This document shows, in pieces, positions 1 through 5,202 of a DNA stretch of 5,202 bases; the first letter of the stretch is position 1, and the number at the start of each line of letters is the position of its first letter. Made by a program: the position numbers and the translations under genes. The notes below the pieces were generated by a model. That model saw only the letters and a list, made by a program, of their open reading frames with translations. It searched no databases and was not told the DNA's origin. The stretch is from DAIRFP01 sp036794995 (GTDB taxonomy: Bacteria > Desulfobacterota > Binatia > UBA9968), in assembly GCA_036794995.1 (NCBI GenBank), contig DAIRFP010000313.1, positions 1 to 5,202 of the forward strand, in the 5' to 3' direction.

Positions 1-37
1 CAGACAATTCCGGATACGTCACAGGAAGTCGACTGGA

Positions 38-916
38 TTACTTCCAAAGCGTAAGCAGCAACACCCCGCCAACTATCATGGCAGCGCTGAGAACTATCCT
101 TAACGTGACGCGCTCGACGTCACGCAAAAACAACGCGGCCAGGATCAGCGAGAAGAACGGACCGGTGCTGGCGATCGGAATCACCACCGAAACCTTGCCT
201 AAATCCAGCGCGTAGTAGATGCACACCATGGCGAAGCTGATCGTTATGCCGGCGGCGAGAAACCACCAGAAACACTGCCGGTTCATCTTCCAGGTTTGTT
301 GACTCCTTTCGACGTACCAGAGAGTCAAAATCGAAACGACAAAAGATGAAGTCGCCGTCACCGCTGCCGCGAGAAACGGGTGCGGCACCGCAGCGAGACC
401 AAACTTGCGTACGACTTGAGTCGCCCCTGCCAGTGCCGAAGCGGCGATCGGATACCAGAGGAAAACCGCGGACCCCGCGAGTTTCATCGACCCATTGCGC
501 CAGGACAACAGCGTAATGCCCGCGATGATCATCAACGTGGCGACCATGATCGGCACGGTCAATTTCTCGTCGAGAAAAATGATCGCCATCATGGCGCTGA
601 ACAGGGGTGTGGTCGCGCGGATCGGATCCGTAATCGCCACGCCCAGGGCATCGATGCCTTTGTAGGAGAGCAAACGCGTGAGCCCGGGTTGAAAGAGCCC
701 GACCGCAGCAAAGATCAAAATCGCAGCGCTGGTCAAAGACGAGAGCGGCACGAATAAAACCGATACGCCCCAGAGGAAAACAATATTGATCAAAAGACCG
801 CTGATCACCGCGGTGGCCGGATTGGAATAACGCAGCGCCTTTTTGGTGAGCATGTTATGCAAGGCAAACAAGAAAGCGTTAGCCAATGCATAAAACTCAG
901 CAGGAATGCCAGTCAT
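38..916 (-). CDS. EamA/DMT-superfamily permease
   Basis: This is an inner-membrane transporter of the drug/metabolite transporter superfamily, probably exporting or importing a small metabolite; the substrate cannot be told from sequence. From the Met encoded at 916-914 the protein has 292 residues, the usual EamA length. It consists almost entirely of about ten hydrophobic segments in two repeated halves. The first half runs from the ALANAFLFALHN helix to the FLDEKLTVPIM...GITLLSW segment. The second runs from AASALAGATQVVRKFGL to ALFLRDVERVTL...GGVLLLTLWK. The paired 'FLDEKLT' and 'FLRDVERVT' motifs at equivalent points of each half are typical of EamA repeats. The reading frame stays open to an upstream ATG at 1039-1037, but those 41 residues are polar, unlike any part of the family, and probably non-coding. 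The preferred start has no obvious Shine-Dalgarno. The gene is divergent from the peroxidase gene. The family call is firm; start and substrate are not. Confidence 0.88.
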   Translation of the reverse strand: MTGIPAEFYALANAFLFALHNMLTKKALRYSNPATAVISGLLINIVFLWGVSVLFVPLSSLTSAAILIFAAVGLFQPGLTRLLSYKGIDALGVAITDPIRATTPLFSAMMAIIFLDEKLTVPIMVATLMIIAGITLLSWRNGSMKLAGSAVFLWYPIAASALAGATQVVRKFGLAAVPHPFLAAAVTATSSFVVSILTLWYVERSQQTWKMNRQCFWWFLAAGITISFAMVCIYYALDLGKVSVVIPIASTGPFFSLILAALFLRDVERVTLRIVLSAAMIVGGVLLLTLWK

Positions 917-998
917 ATGGAGTAAATCGGGTGATGAAGAAAAATTGATTGGATAGGGTTGACTCGTCGATACTTGGCTGTTCGGGAAAGCAACCCGA

Positions 999-1027
999 GC
1001 TATACAGTCTTTGGCATTAAAGGGCAA
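999..1027 (-). promoter_or_regulatory. possible sigma70-type promoter for the permease
   Basis: Read on the minus strand, TTGCCC (1027-1022) is followed after exactly 17 bases by TATAGC (1004-999). Each hexamer matches four of six consensus positions. It lies about 80 bases upstream of the preferred permease start at 916, so the start at 1039 would be excluded from such a transcript. Matches of this quality arise by chance, so this is only a candidate. Confidence 0.25.
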
Positions 1028-1182
1028 CGAGAGGATCATGGCTTGGCCATCGCATCCCTCCGAATAAATCAGAAATTGACACCGCCGTATCGGTTCGATT
1101 ACCCTCTAGTTGCGGTAAGGACCCCGATTCTTTCGGTAGCCCTGACTATTCATGAGTCGAGAAAAAACATCACACACCGCAA

Positions 1183-1340
1183 ACGAACGGTGAGCCATGG
1201 AGGGCGATGGCCTCCCCTTCGGGGATGTCAGATTGCATATCTCAAATGGCAAACTTGAAATCTGAGATTTGCGATTTGACATTCCTCGCGTAGCGAGGAC
1301 AAGGTCCATTGCCATCGACCCGGAAGGGCTGACCGTTCGT
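1183..1340. repeat. 158-base nested palindrome with cloverleaf-like fold
   Basis: The outer arm 1183-1196 pairs with 1327-1340 (core CGAACGGT with ACCGTTCG, then AGCC with GGCT; one mismatch in 14). A second stem pairs 1202-1211 with 1311-1321 (GGGCGATGGC, ten pairs with one bulged A at 1318). Inside are three hairpins. TCCCC-TTC-GGGGA lies at 1213-1225. A central imperfect hairpin pairs 1227-1248 with about 1260-1281 (TGTCA with TGACA at its base; 18 of 22 identical, two further G-T pairs). TCCTCGC-GTA-GCGAGGA lies at 1283-1299 and is perfect. A further six-base pair, TCACAC (1170-1175) with GTGTGA (1354-1359), flanks the whole. The nested layout is seen directly; its nature (REP or MITE-like repeat, leader RNA, or regulatory structure) is not determined. 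No clear target-site duplication was seen. Confidence 0.7.
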
Positions 1341-1377
1341 GATGATCGCTTCAGTGTGAACAATCAGGGCTAGCAAC

Positions 1378-1392
1378 TCATGCCGAGCATGA
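1378..1392. promoter_or_regulatory. short perfect dyad, possible operator
   Basis: TCATGC-CGA-GCATGA is a perfect 6+3+6 dyad whose right end lies 42 bases before the peroxidase start codon. The position suits a repressor or activator site, or a small hairpin in the leader. No known regulator is recognised from it, and a dyad of this size can occur by chance. Confidence 0.25.
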
Positions 1393-1434
1393 TTCTCAAT
1401 TCGTCAGAATAACAAAGCGCCAAAGATCAACGCC

Positions 1435-1494
1435 ATGAGAAGATTCGTAATTATCGGTTTGGCAGTGTCGTTGTTTTTCCTTGGCGCTTATTCC
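1435..1494 (+). other. predicted signal peptide of the peroxidase
   Basis: Residues 1-20 have two arginines after the initiator Met and then an uninterrupted hydrophobic run from F4 to Y19. A-Y-S before S21 satisfies the small-residue rule for signal peptidase I cleavage. If uncleaved it would be an N-terminal membrane anchor. Plant alpha-dioxygenases, as far as I recall, lack a comparable signal. No lipobox cysteine is present; the first Cys is residue 30. Confidence 0.65.
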
Positions 1495-4230
1495 TCCTTC
1501 CGAAACTCTCAGCTCGGCAGCTGTCTCGCGTATGCCTTTGGGGGGTTTCGCGAAGTCGCACAGGATCGTTCGGAGCGCTTTCTCGGCAAGGTTCACGAAG
1601 ATATCGCCCGCTGCCGCGGCGGCGAGGCGGCGGTAACATGGCGCGCCACTCCATGGGTCGATTGGCAGCAGTATAGGGCTACGGGCGCACAGGATAGTCG
1701 ATCCGCTGGCTTATTGAGCCGCCTCGGATTTTTGAGCCCCAACAGCCGCGGCATCGCCGGCGCGCTCCTCGATATGGAATACCAACGCATCGAACTTTTG
1801 AAATTCAATTTATTCGACAATAGCGGAACCTTCGAAGAGTATATTCGAGGGCGAGGCGAAACAGCCGGATCCGCTATCAGGGTTTGGCCTCAATTTCGTT
1901 TGCCCAGCGGACATCCCTCTTACTCGAACGTCGGCAGCGACGGCCGGCAACGGTGCCGGGGAGAACTAGTCCGCTTTCGTCACCTGACCGGCCTATGCAA
2001 CGACATCGACAATCCGTTAATGGGCTCCACCGATCAGCCCTTCGCCAGGAATAGCCAGTTCGACGCGACTTTCCCGGATCTCGGCAAGAACCAAATTGTA
2101 AAGAACCGCCACGGCGAGCGCCTGGGCCTATTAAAACCTGACCCTCAGGTGATTAGCCGAAGGCTCTTTAGCCGCGCCCAAACGCCGAACAACAACTGCA
2201 ATGATGGTCACGGGCTGCCTGGCTACACGCCGAGCGCCAATTGTGATTACCAAAAGGCGCCGGTGTTTAACGTTCTCGCTGCCTTTTGGATTCAGTTCAT
2301 GACCCATGATTGGTTCTCCCATCTAGACGAAGGCCACAATCAATCTGAATCGATGATGATGGGTTGTAGTACACGGCGCGTCGATGGCGCAGTGAAACCG
2401 CTAACGGGCAAGGAAATAAGACAGCTTGGCTGCCGGCCGGAGGACCGCATCGATAAAAGTGACGTCGCTGAGGATAGTCCTCCCGCGAGTTTTGCAACGG
2501 GTAACACAACGTACTTGACGCGAGCGCACAAAACGACGCTCAACAGGGTCACCGCATGGTGGGATGCTTCGCAGATCTATGGTTACAACGAGACTTCACG
2601 ACGGCGCGTGAGGCGCGATCCTCGCGACCCGGCGAGGTTGCTTCTCGTCTTCGGCGATAGCCCGACGAAGGCAGCCGTGGGCTACCTGCCCGTGTTGCGG
2701 CCCTCGGATCCCATGAATCCGCAGTGGTCCGGTCAGGAATCCGTAGCTTTCCCGGACAATTGGAATGTCGGCTTAAGTTTCTTCCATAACATTTTTGCCC
2801 GTGAACATAATATTTTTGTGGAGGTCTTTCGCAGGCAGGCCGCGACCACGCCCGAAGGCGACTCCGGCTTGCGCAATCCTGCCATGCCCGAGGTCGTCAT
2901 CCGATACAAGGACATCACCTCGGACGAACTATTCGACGTCGCCCGCTTGGTGATCGCAGCGGAGATTGCAAAGATCCACACCATCGAATGGACCCCCCAG
3001 CTGCTCTACAATGAACCCGTGTACCTCGCCATGAACGCTAACTGGAGCGGTCTGCTCGCCAGGCATGCGTTGGTGGCGGACGCGCTCGAGAAAGTCTTAG
3101 CTGGCTTGGGAAAATCGCAAAGCGGGAAGGAGGCGACCGCATGGACCTCTGCCTTTGCCGCAGGCCCGGGCATCTTCGGCTTGAGCAACGACCAACCGGA
3201 CGTGAATGGCGGGATCAACCACTTTGGTTCGCCGTTTAATTTTCCCGAGGAGTTCGTGACCGTGTACCGGCTTCATCCGATGGTTCCCGACCTCCTGGAG
3301 TTGCGCGAGTGGCAAAATGATCCGAATGTAATCCGGCAAAAACTCCCCATGATCGAAACCCTGCGCGGCAAAGCAACGCAGGCAATCCAACAATACGGCC
3401 TCGCCAACTGGGCGCTCTCCATGGGACGGCAGCGCCTCGGCCAGTTGACCCTGCAGAATCATCCCATGTTCCTCCAGAACCTCAGCATGCCGCGTCTGAA
3501 GAGCGCCACGGGCAAGATCGACGTTCCGGCCCTGGACATTATCCGTGACCGGGAGCGTGGCGTACCGCGCTACAATGAGTTTCGCCGCCAGTACGGCCTA
3601 AAGCAGCTAACCCGCTTCGATGATTTCATTGACCCCCGTGTGCCGAAAGATTCGGCGGCACGGCGTGAGCAACAGCGCCTTGTCGGCGTTCTTCGTGATG
3701 TCTACGGACAACATAGGTGCGATGCGTCCAAGGTCATCACGAAAGCTCAGCTTAACGACGACAAGTCCGCAATCAACGACTGCTTGGGACATGCGAGCAG
3801 CAGCATGGTAGACAACATCGAGGATGTGGACACCGTAATCGGCTGGTTAGCAGAATTCGCCCGGCCGCATGGCTTTGCGATTTCCGAGACCCAATTTCAA
3901 GTATTCATCTTGAACGCCTCACGCCGCCTTTTTAGCGACCGTTTTTTGACTTCGAGCTTTCGCCCTGAATTTTACACTGACTTGGGCGTTAGGTGGGTCA
4001 TCGAAAACGGTCCCGATGGCAGGATCATGGAGAAAGGCAAAATCAACGGTCACGAGATGGAAGTGTCACCCCTAAAACGCCTACTCCTGCGGACGCTTCC
4101 GGAACTGGCCGCCGAACTCGACCTCGTGGTCAATGTTTTCGATCCCTGGGCCCGGGACCGTGGCGAGTACTATTCCCTGCAATGGAAGCCGCGGCCAGGC
4201 GCCGAGACCGACGAGGTGTTCAAAAGATAA
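1435..4230 (+). CDS. exported alpha-dioxygenase-like haem peroxidase
   Basis: This belongs to the animal-type haem peroxidase (cyclooxygenase-peroxidase) superfamily, alpha-dioxygenase branch. Known members use haem and a tyrosyl radical to add O2 at C2 of fatty acids, giving 2-hydroperoxy acids that decay to aldehydes one carbon shorter. Landmarks in order are: likely signal peptide (MRR then hydrophobic 4-20, AYS before S21); CNDIDNP at 188; KPDP at 234-237; distal His291 with Ca ligand Asp292 in MTHDWFSH; Ca loop T373, W375, D377, S379 in TAWWDAS; REHN at 456-459; H515 and T520 in HTIEWT; radical Y611 and proximal H614 in VYRLHP; RYNEFRR near 712-718; R830/R831 before DRFLTS. H515, T520 and R830/831 match the carboxylate-binding set of plant alpha-DOX, from memory. 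At 931 residues it is about 290 longer than plant enzymes, with a novel first ~160 residues and internal insertions. Ten cysteines form five close pairs. In-frame TGA at 1390-1392 bars earlier starts; no clear Shine-Dalgarno is visible. The family is firm; substrate and export are inferred. Confidence 0.92.
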   Translation: MRRFVIIGLAVSLFFLGAYSSFRNSQLGSCLAYAFGGFREVAQDRSERFLGKVHEDIARCRGGEAAVTWRATPWVDWQQYRATGAQDSRSAGLLSRLGFLSPNSRGIAGALLDMEYQRIELLKFNLFDNSGTFEEYIRGRGETAGSAIRVWPQFRLPSGHPSYSNVGSDGRQRCRGELVRFRHLTGLCNDIDNPLMGSTDQPFARNSQFDATFPDLGKNQIVKNRHGERLGLLKPDPQVISRRLFSRAQTPNNNCNDGHGLPGYTPSANCDYQKAPVFNVLAAFWIQFMTHDWFSHLDEGHNQSESMMMGCSTRRVDGAVKPLTGKEIRQLGCRPEDRIDKSDVAEDSPPASFATGNTTYLTRAHKTTLNRVTAWWDASQIYGYNETSRRRVRRDPRDPARLLLVFGDSPTKAAVGYLPVLRPSDPMNPQWSGQESVAFPDNWNVGLSFFHNIFAREHNIFVEVFRRQAATTPEGDSGLRNPAMPEVVIRYKDITSDELFDVARLVIAAEIAKIHTIEWTPQLLYNEPVYLAMNANWSGLLARHALVADALEKVLAGLGKSQSGKEATAWTSAFAAGPGIFGLSNDQPDVNGGINHFGSPFNFPEEFVTVYRLHPMVPDLLELREWQNDPNVIRQKLPMIETLRGKATQAIQQYGLANWALSMGRQRLGQLTLQNHPMFLQNLSMPRLKSATGKIDVPALDIIRDRERGVPRYNEFRRQYGLKQLTRFDDFIDPRVPKDSAARREQQRLVGVLRDVYGQHRCDASKVITKAQLNDDKSAINDCLGHASSSMVDNIEDVDTVIGWLAEFARPHGFAISETQFQVFILNASRRLFSDRFLTSSFRPEFYTDLGVRWVIENGPDGRIMEKGKINGHEMEVSPLKRLLLRTLPELAAELDLVVNVFDPWARDRGEYYSLQWKPRPGAETDEVFKR

Positions 4231-4300
4231 GCGTGTACTGGTATGCTTGAAAGTTTTCGCGGCTTGCGCAAATGTTCCGATACATGAAACATCTCGGATT

Positions 4301-4397
4301 CGGATATTCCTCCCGCCAAGGCGCAAAGAACGCGAAGTTCGGATAAATATTTTTTCCTTTTCTTTGCGGCCTTTGCGTCTTTGCGCGAGATATTCCG
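4301..4397. repeat. 97-base palindrome of GCGCAAAG-type units
   Basis: The inner arms 4318-4337 and 4362-4381 form 18 pairs over 20 positions, counting two G-T pairs, with the two mismatches adjacent (4329-4330). The arms carry GCGCAAAG...CGCGAAG on the left and CTTTGCGG-CCTTTGCGTCTTT on the right, the latter itself a tandem of CTTTGCG-like units. Outer pairing continues with 4314-4316 against 4383-4385, and with CGGATAT (4301-4307) against 4390-4397 with one bulged T. The loop (4338-4361) is AT-rich. In my recollection similar 'CTTTGCG...CTTTGCG' palindromes are dispersed between genes in many soil and environmental bacterial genomes. It may also serve as a transcription end for the convergent genes. 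Confidence 0.75.
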
Positions 4398-4409
4398 ATT
4401 CTTTTGGTT

Positions 4410-4434
4410 GCGGCTTCGCCGCGCTACGGTAGCG
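4410..4434. repeat. two abutting short hairpins
   Basis: GCGGC-TTC-GCCGC (4410-4422) is a perfect five-pair stem. It abuts CGCTAC-G-GTAGCG (4422-4434), a near-perfect 13-base dyad. They share one base, so only one can be fully formed at once. They follow directly on the large palindrome and may belong to the same composite repeat. Confidence 0.55.
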
Positions 4435-4448
4435 AGCTCGAGGCTGCG

Positions 4449-4490
4449 TATCGGAGTTCGAGTTCGAATCCCTGGTTCCTTACTCCGGTA
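4449..4490. repeat. nine-pair stem-loop
   Basis: TATCGGAGT (4449-4457) pairs with ACTCCGGTA (4482-4490), nine pairs including one T-G, around a 24-base loop containing GTTCGAATCC. The loop motif resembles a tRNA T-loop, but no other tRNA arm fits, so this is only a hairpin in the intergenic repeat cluster. Confidence 0.5.
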
Positions 4491-4510
4491 AACCGAAGCG
4501 CATGAGCCCA

Positions 4511-4527
4511 GCCAGGGCTTCTCTGGC
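4511..4527 (-). terminator. weak hairpin after the GMC gene
   Basis: GCCAG (4511-4515) pairs with CTGGC (4523-4527) around a seven-base loop. On the minus strand it begins 16 bases past the TGA of the GMC gene, where a terminator would be expected. The stem is short and there is no following T-run, so termination is uncertain. Confidence 0.2.
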
Positions 4528-4543
4528 CACCGCTGTCACTGCT

Positions 4544-5202
4544 TCAGTTTGCCTCAGCCAGTATCACATCAGCGGCCTTCTCGCCGATCATGTAGACCGC
4601 GCTGACGATAAAGAAACCGGGAATTCGGGGAAATACTGAGGCATCCACGACGCGCAGACCGCGCGTTCCATGGACGCGAAAGTCACTGCCGAGCACGCCG
4701 CCAGTTTCCCGGGGTCCGATGGGGCAAGTGCAAGAGGCGTGATGCCCCCAGGCGTTATTGCGTACGAACTCGCGAAGATCGTCGTCCGATTGAAGATGTT
4801 CTCCCGGCAGTTCCTCCGCGGCGATGAGATTTTCGTTCTTGAGCTTGGCGGTCATCCGCCGGACGAATTGCACGCCTTCTACCACCGCCTCCAAGTCCTC
4901 GCCGCTTGAATCGCTGCCCTCATCGAAGTAGCGAAAATTTATCTGCGGCGTATCACGGGGATCCGGCGAACGTAAAGTGACCGAGCCGGCGTTGTTGCGG
5001 GTGTGCGCTTTCAACACGATCCAGGTCAGATAGTTGTGGTGATCCGACACGAGCCTGGAATAGCCCGGGAAATATCCTTCAAAGCGCGCCACCAACGCCA
5101 GACAAAAGAGATCGGGGACCAGCCGCGCCGCTTGTGATTTTTTGATCACCACGAGCATCCCGCCATTGGTGATGTAAGCGCCCTTTCTGGTGCGCGACCA
5201 CC
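4544..5202 (-). CDS. GMC-family FAD oxidoreductase, C-terminal part (gene cut by window edge)
   Basis: The frame is open through the right edge, so the N-terminal FAD-binding part lies outside; about 219 C-terminal residues are visible of an expected 500-560. The visible part begins WSRTRKGAYITNGG, the usual link into the GMC C-terminal domain. It then shows the substrate-domain strands NAGSVTLRSPDPRDTPQI and the catalytic-histidine block WGHHASCTCPIG, whose second His (codon 4741-4739) aligns with the His of the family pattern HpvGTCrMG. It ends with VHGTRGLRVVDASVFPRIPG and YMIGEKAADVI, which close the flavin site. Such enzymes oxidise alcohols or aldehydes using FAD. The second catalytic position, usually Asn or His in the NxNAPT-like stretch, is replaced here by the hydrophobic run FFIVSA. 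The gene is convergent with the peroxidase. Family is firm; substrate unknown. A Met at 5158 is internal, not the start. Confidence 0.9.
   Translation of the reverse strand, partial: WSRTRKGAYITNGGMLVVIKKSQAARLVPDLFCLALVARFEGYFPGYSRLVSDHHNYLTWIVLKAHTRNNAGSVTLRSPDPRDTPQINFRYFDEGSDSSGEDLEAVVEGVQFVRRMTAKLKNENLIAAEELPGEHLQSDDDLREFVRNNAWGHHASCTCPIGPRETGGVLGSDFRVHGTRGLRVVDASVFPRIPGFFIVSAVYMIGEKAADVILAEAN

Larger units (their letters stand above)
1041..1434. other. gene-free divergent intergenic region
   Basis: This stretch separates the permease (minus) from the peroxidase (plus). Short open frames cross it on both strands, but their translations are low in recognisable pattern and simply cover the inverted repeats, so I do not call genes. 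It holds the nested palindrome at 1183-1340 (with an outer extension to 1170-1359) and a short dyad at 1378-1392. A perfect TTGACA at 1076-1081 on the plus strand lacks a good -10 partner. No clear promoter for the peroxidase was found. Confidence 0.7.
4231..4543. other. gene-free convergent intergenic region full of hairpins
   Basis: This stretch lies between the 3' ends of the peroxidase (plus) and the GMC oxidoreductase (minus). No credible gene was found. It contains a 97-base palindrome (4301-4397), two adjacent small hairpins (4410-4434), a nine-pair stem-loop (4449-4490) and a weak hairpin (4511-4527). Several may end transcription from either side, but none is followed by the T-run expected of a classical intrinsic terminator. 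Confidence 0.75.

Noticed and set aside
380..757. Plus-strand open frame of 125 codons inside the permease
   Set aside because: It is antisense to a clear membrane protein and its Arg/Asp/His/Gln-rich translation is typical of a shadow frame.
1076..1105. Perfect TTGACA as a -35 for a peroxidase promoter
   Set aside because: The -10 position at 17-18 bases reads TTACCC or TACCCT, too far from TATAAT to support the call.
959..1258. Plus-strand open frame of 99 codons
   Set aside because: Its translation resembles no family, it overlaps the permease upstream region and runs into the palindrome, and it has no ribosome site.
1276..1304. Second perfect TTGACA within the palindrome
   Set aside because: The hexamer 17 bases downstream is ACAAGG, and the site is accounted for by the arm of the central hairpin.
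1183..1340. Insertion sequence or transposase remnant
   Set aside because: There is no coding remnant inside and no evident target-site duplication, so only a palindromic repeat can be claimed.
1106..1363. Minus-strand open frame of 85 codons
   Set aside because: It merely covers the nested palindrome; the translation follows the repeat sequence and has no recognisable domain.
4301..4397. Classical rho-independent terminator
   Set aside because: The palindrome is strong but no T-run follows either arm; the T-rich part lies in the loop.
4462..4471. GTTCGAATCC, resembling a tRNA T-loop
   Set aside because: The flanking bases do not form a T stem, and no anticodon arm, D arm or acceptor stem can be built around it.
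4301..4490. CRISPR array
   Set aside because: The repeated units are short, inverted and contiguous, with no regular spacers.

Overview
The window holds three protein-coding genes and two gene-free stretches that are unusually rich in inverted repeats. On the minus strand at the left is a complete drug/metabolite-transporter (EamA-type) permease. On the plus strand in the middle is a large 931-residue haem peroxidase. On the minus strand at the right is the C-terminal part of a GMC-family flavin oxidoreductase that runs off the window edge. The transporter and the peroxidase are divergent, separated by about 0.4-0.5 kb. The peroxidase and the GMC gene are convergent, separated by about 0.3 kb. 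No two of these genes can share an operon transcript.

The central gene is the most informative. It carries the residue pattern of fatty-acid alpha-dioxygenases (the plant PIOX/alpha-DOX branch of the cyclooxygenase-peroxidase superfamily): distal His in MTHDWFSH, Ca2+ loop TAWWDAS, HTIEWT, the radical Tyr and proximal His in VYRLHP, and the RRL..DRFLTS arginines. It differs from the plant enzymes in having an N-terminal signal-like segment, about 290 extra residues, and exactly ten cysteines that fall into five close pairs. I read it as an exported, probably disulfide-stabilised alpha-dioxygenase-like enzyme. The GMC protein could in principle act on related alcohols or aldehydes, but the link is only proximity.

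The left gene-free stretch contains a 158-base nested palindrome (1183-1340): an interrupted long outer stem enclosing three hairpins, like a cloverleaf, between the divergent genes and ending 94 bases before the peroxidase start codon. It could be a non-autonomous mobile or REP-like repeat, or a structured leader RNA. The right gene-free stretch contains a strong 97-base palindrome built from GCGCAAAG-type units, followed by at least three smaller hairpins. It looks like a dispersed intergenic repeat of the kind common in soil bacterial genomes.

The organism cannot be fixed from the sequence. Moderately high GC, absence of clear Shine-Dalgarno sequences at the preferred starts, wide spacing between genes and abundant intergenic palindromes would fit an uncultured soil bacterium such as a member of Verrucomicrobiota or Acidobacteriota. 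This is a low-confidence impression. No tRNA, rRNA, CRISPR array, transposase or complete insertion sequence was seen.
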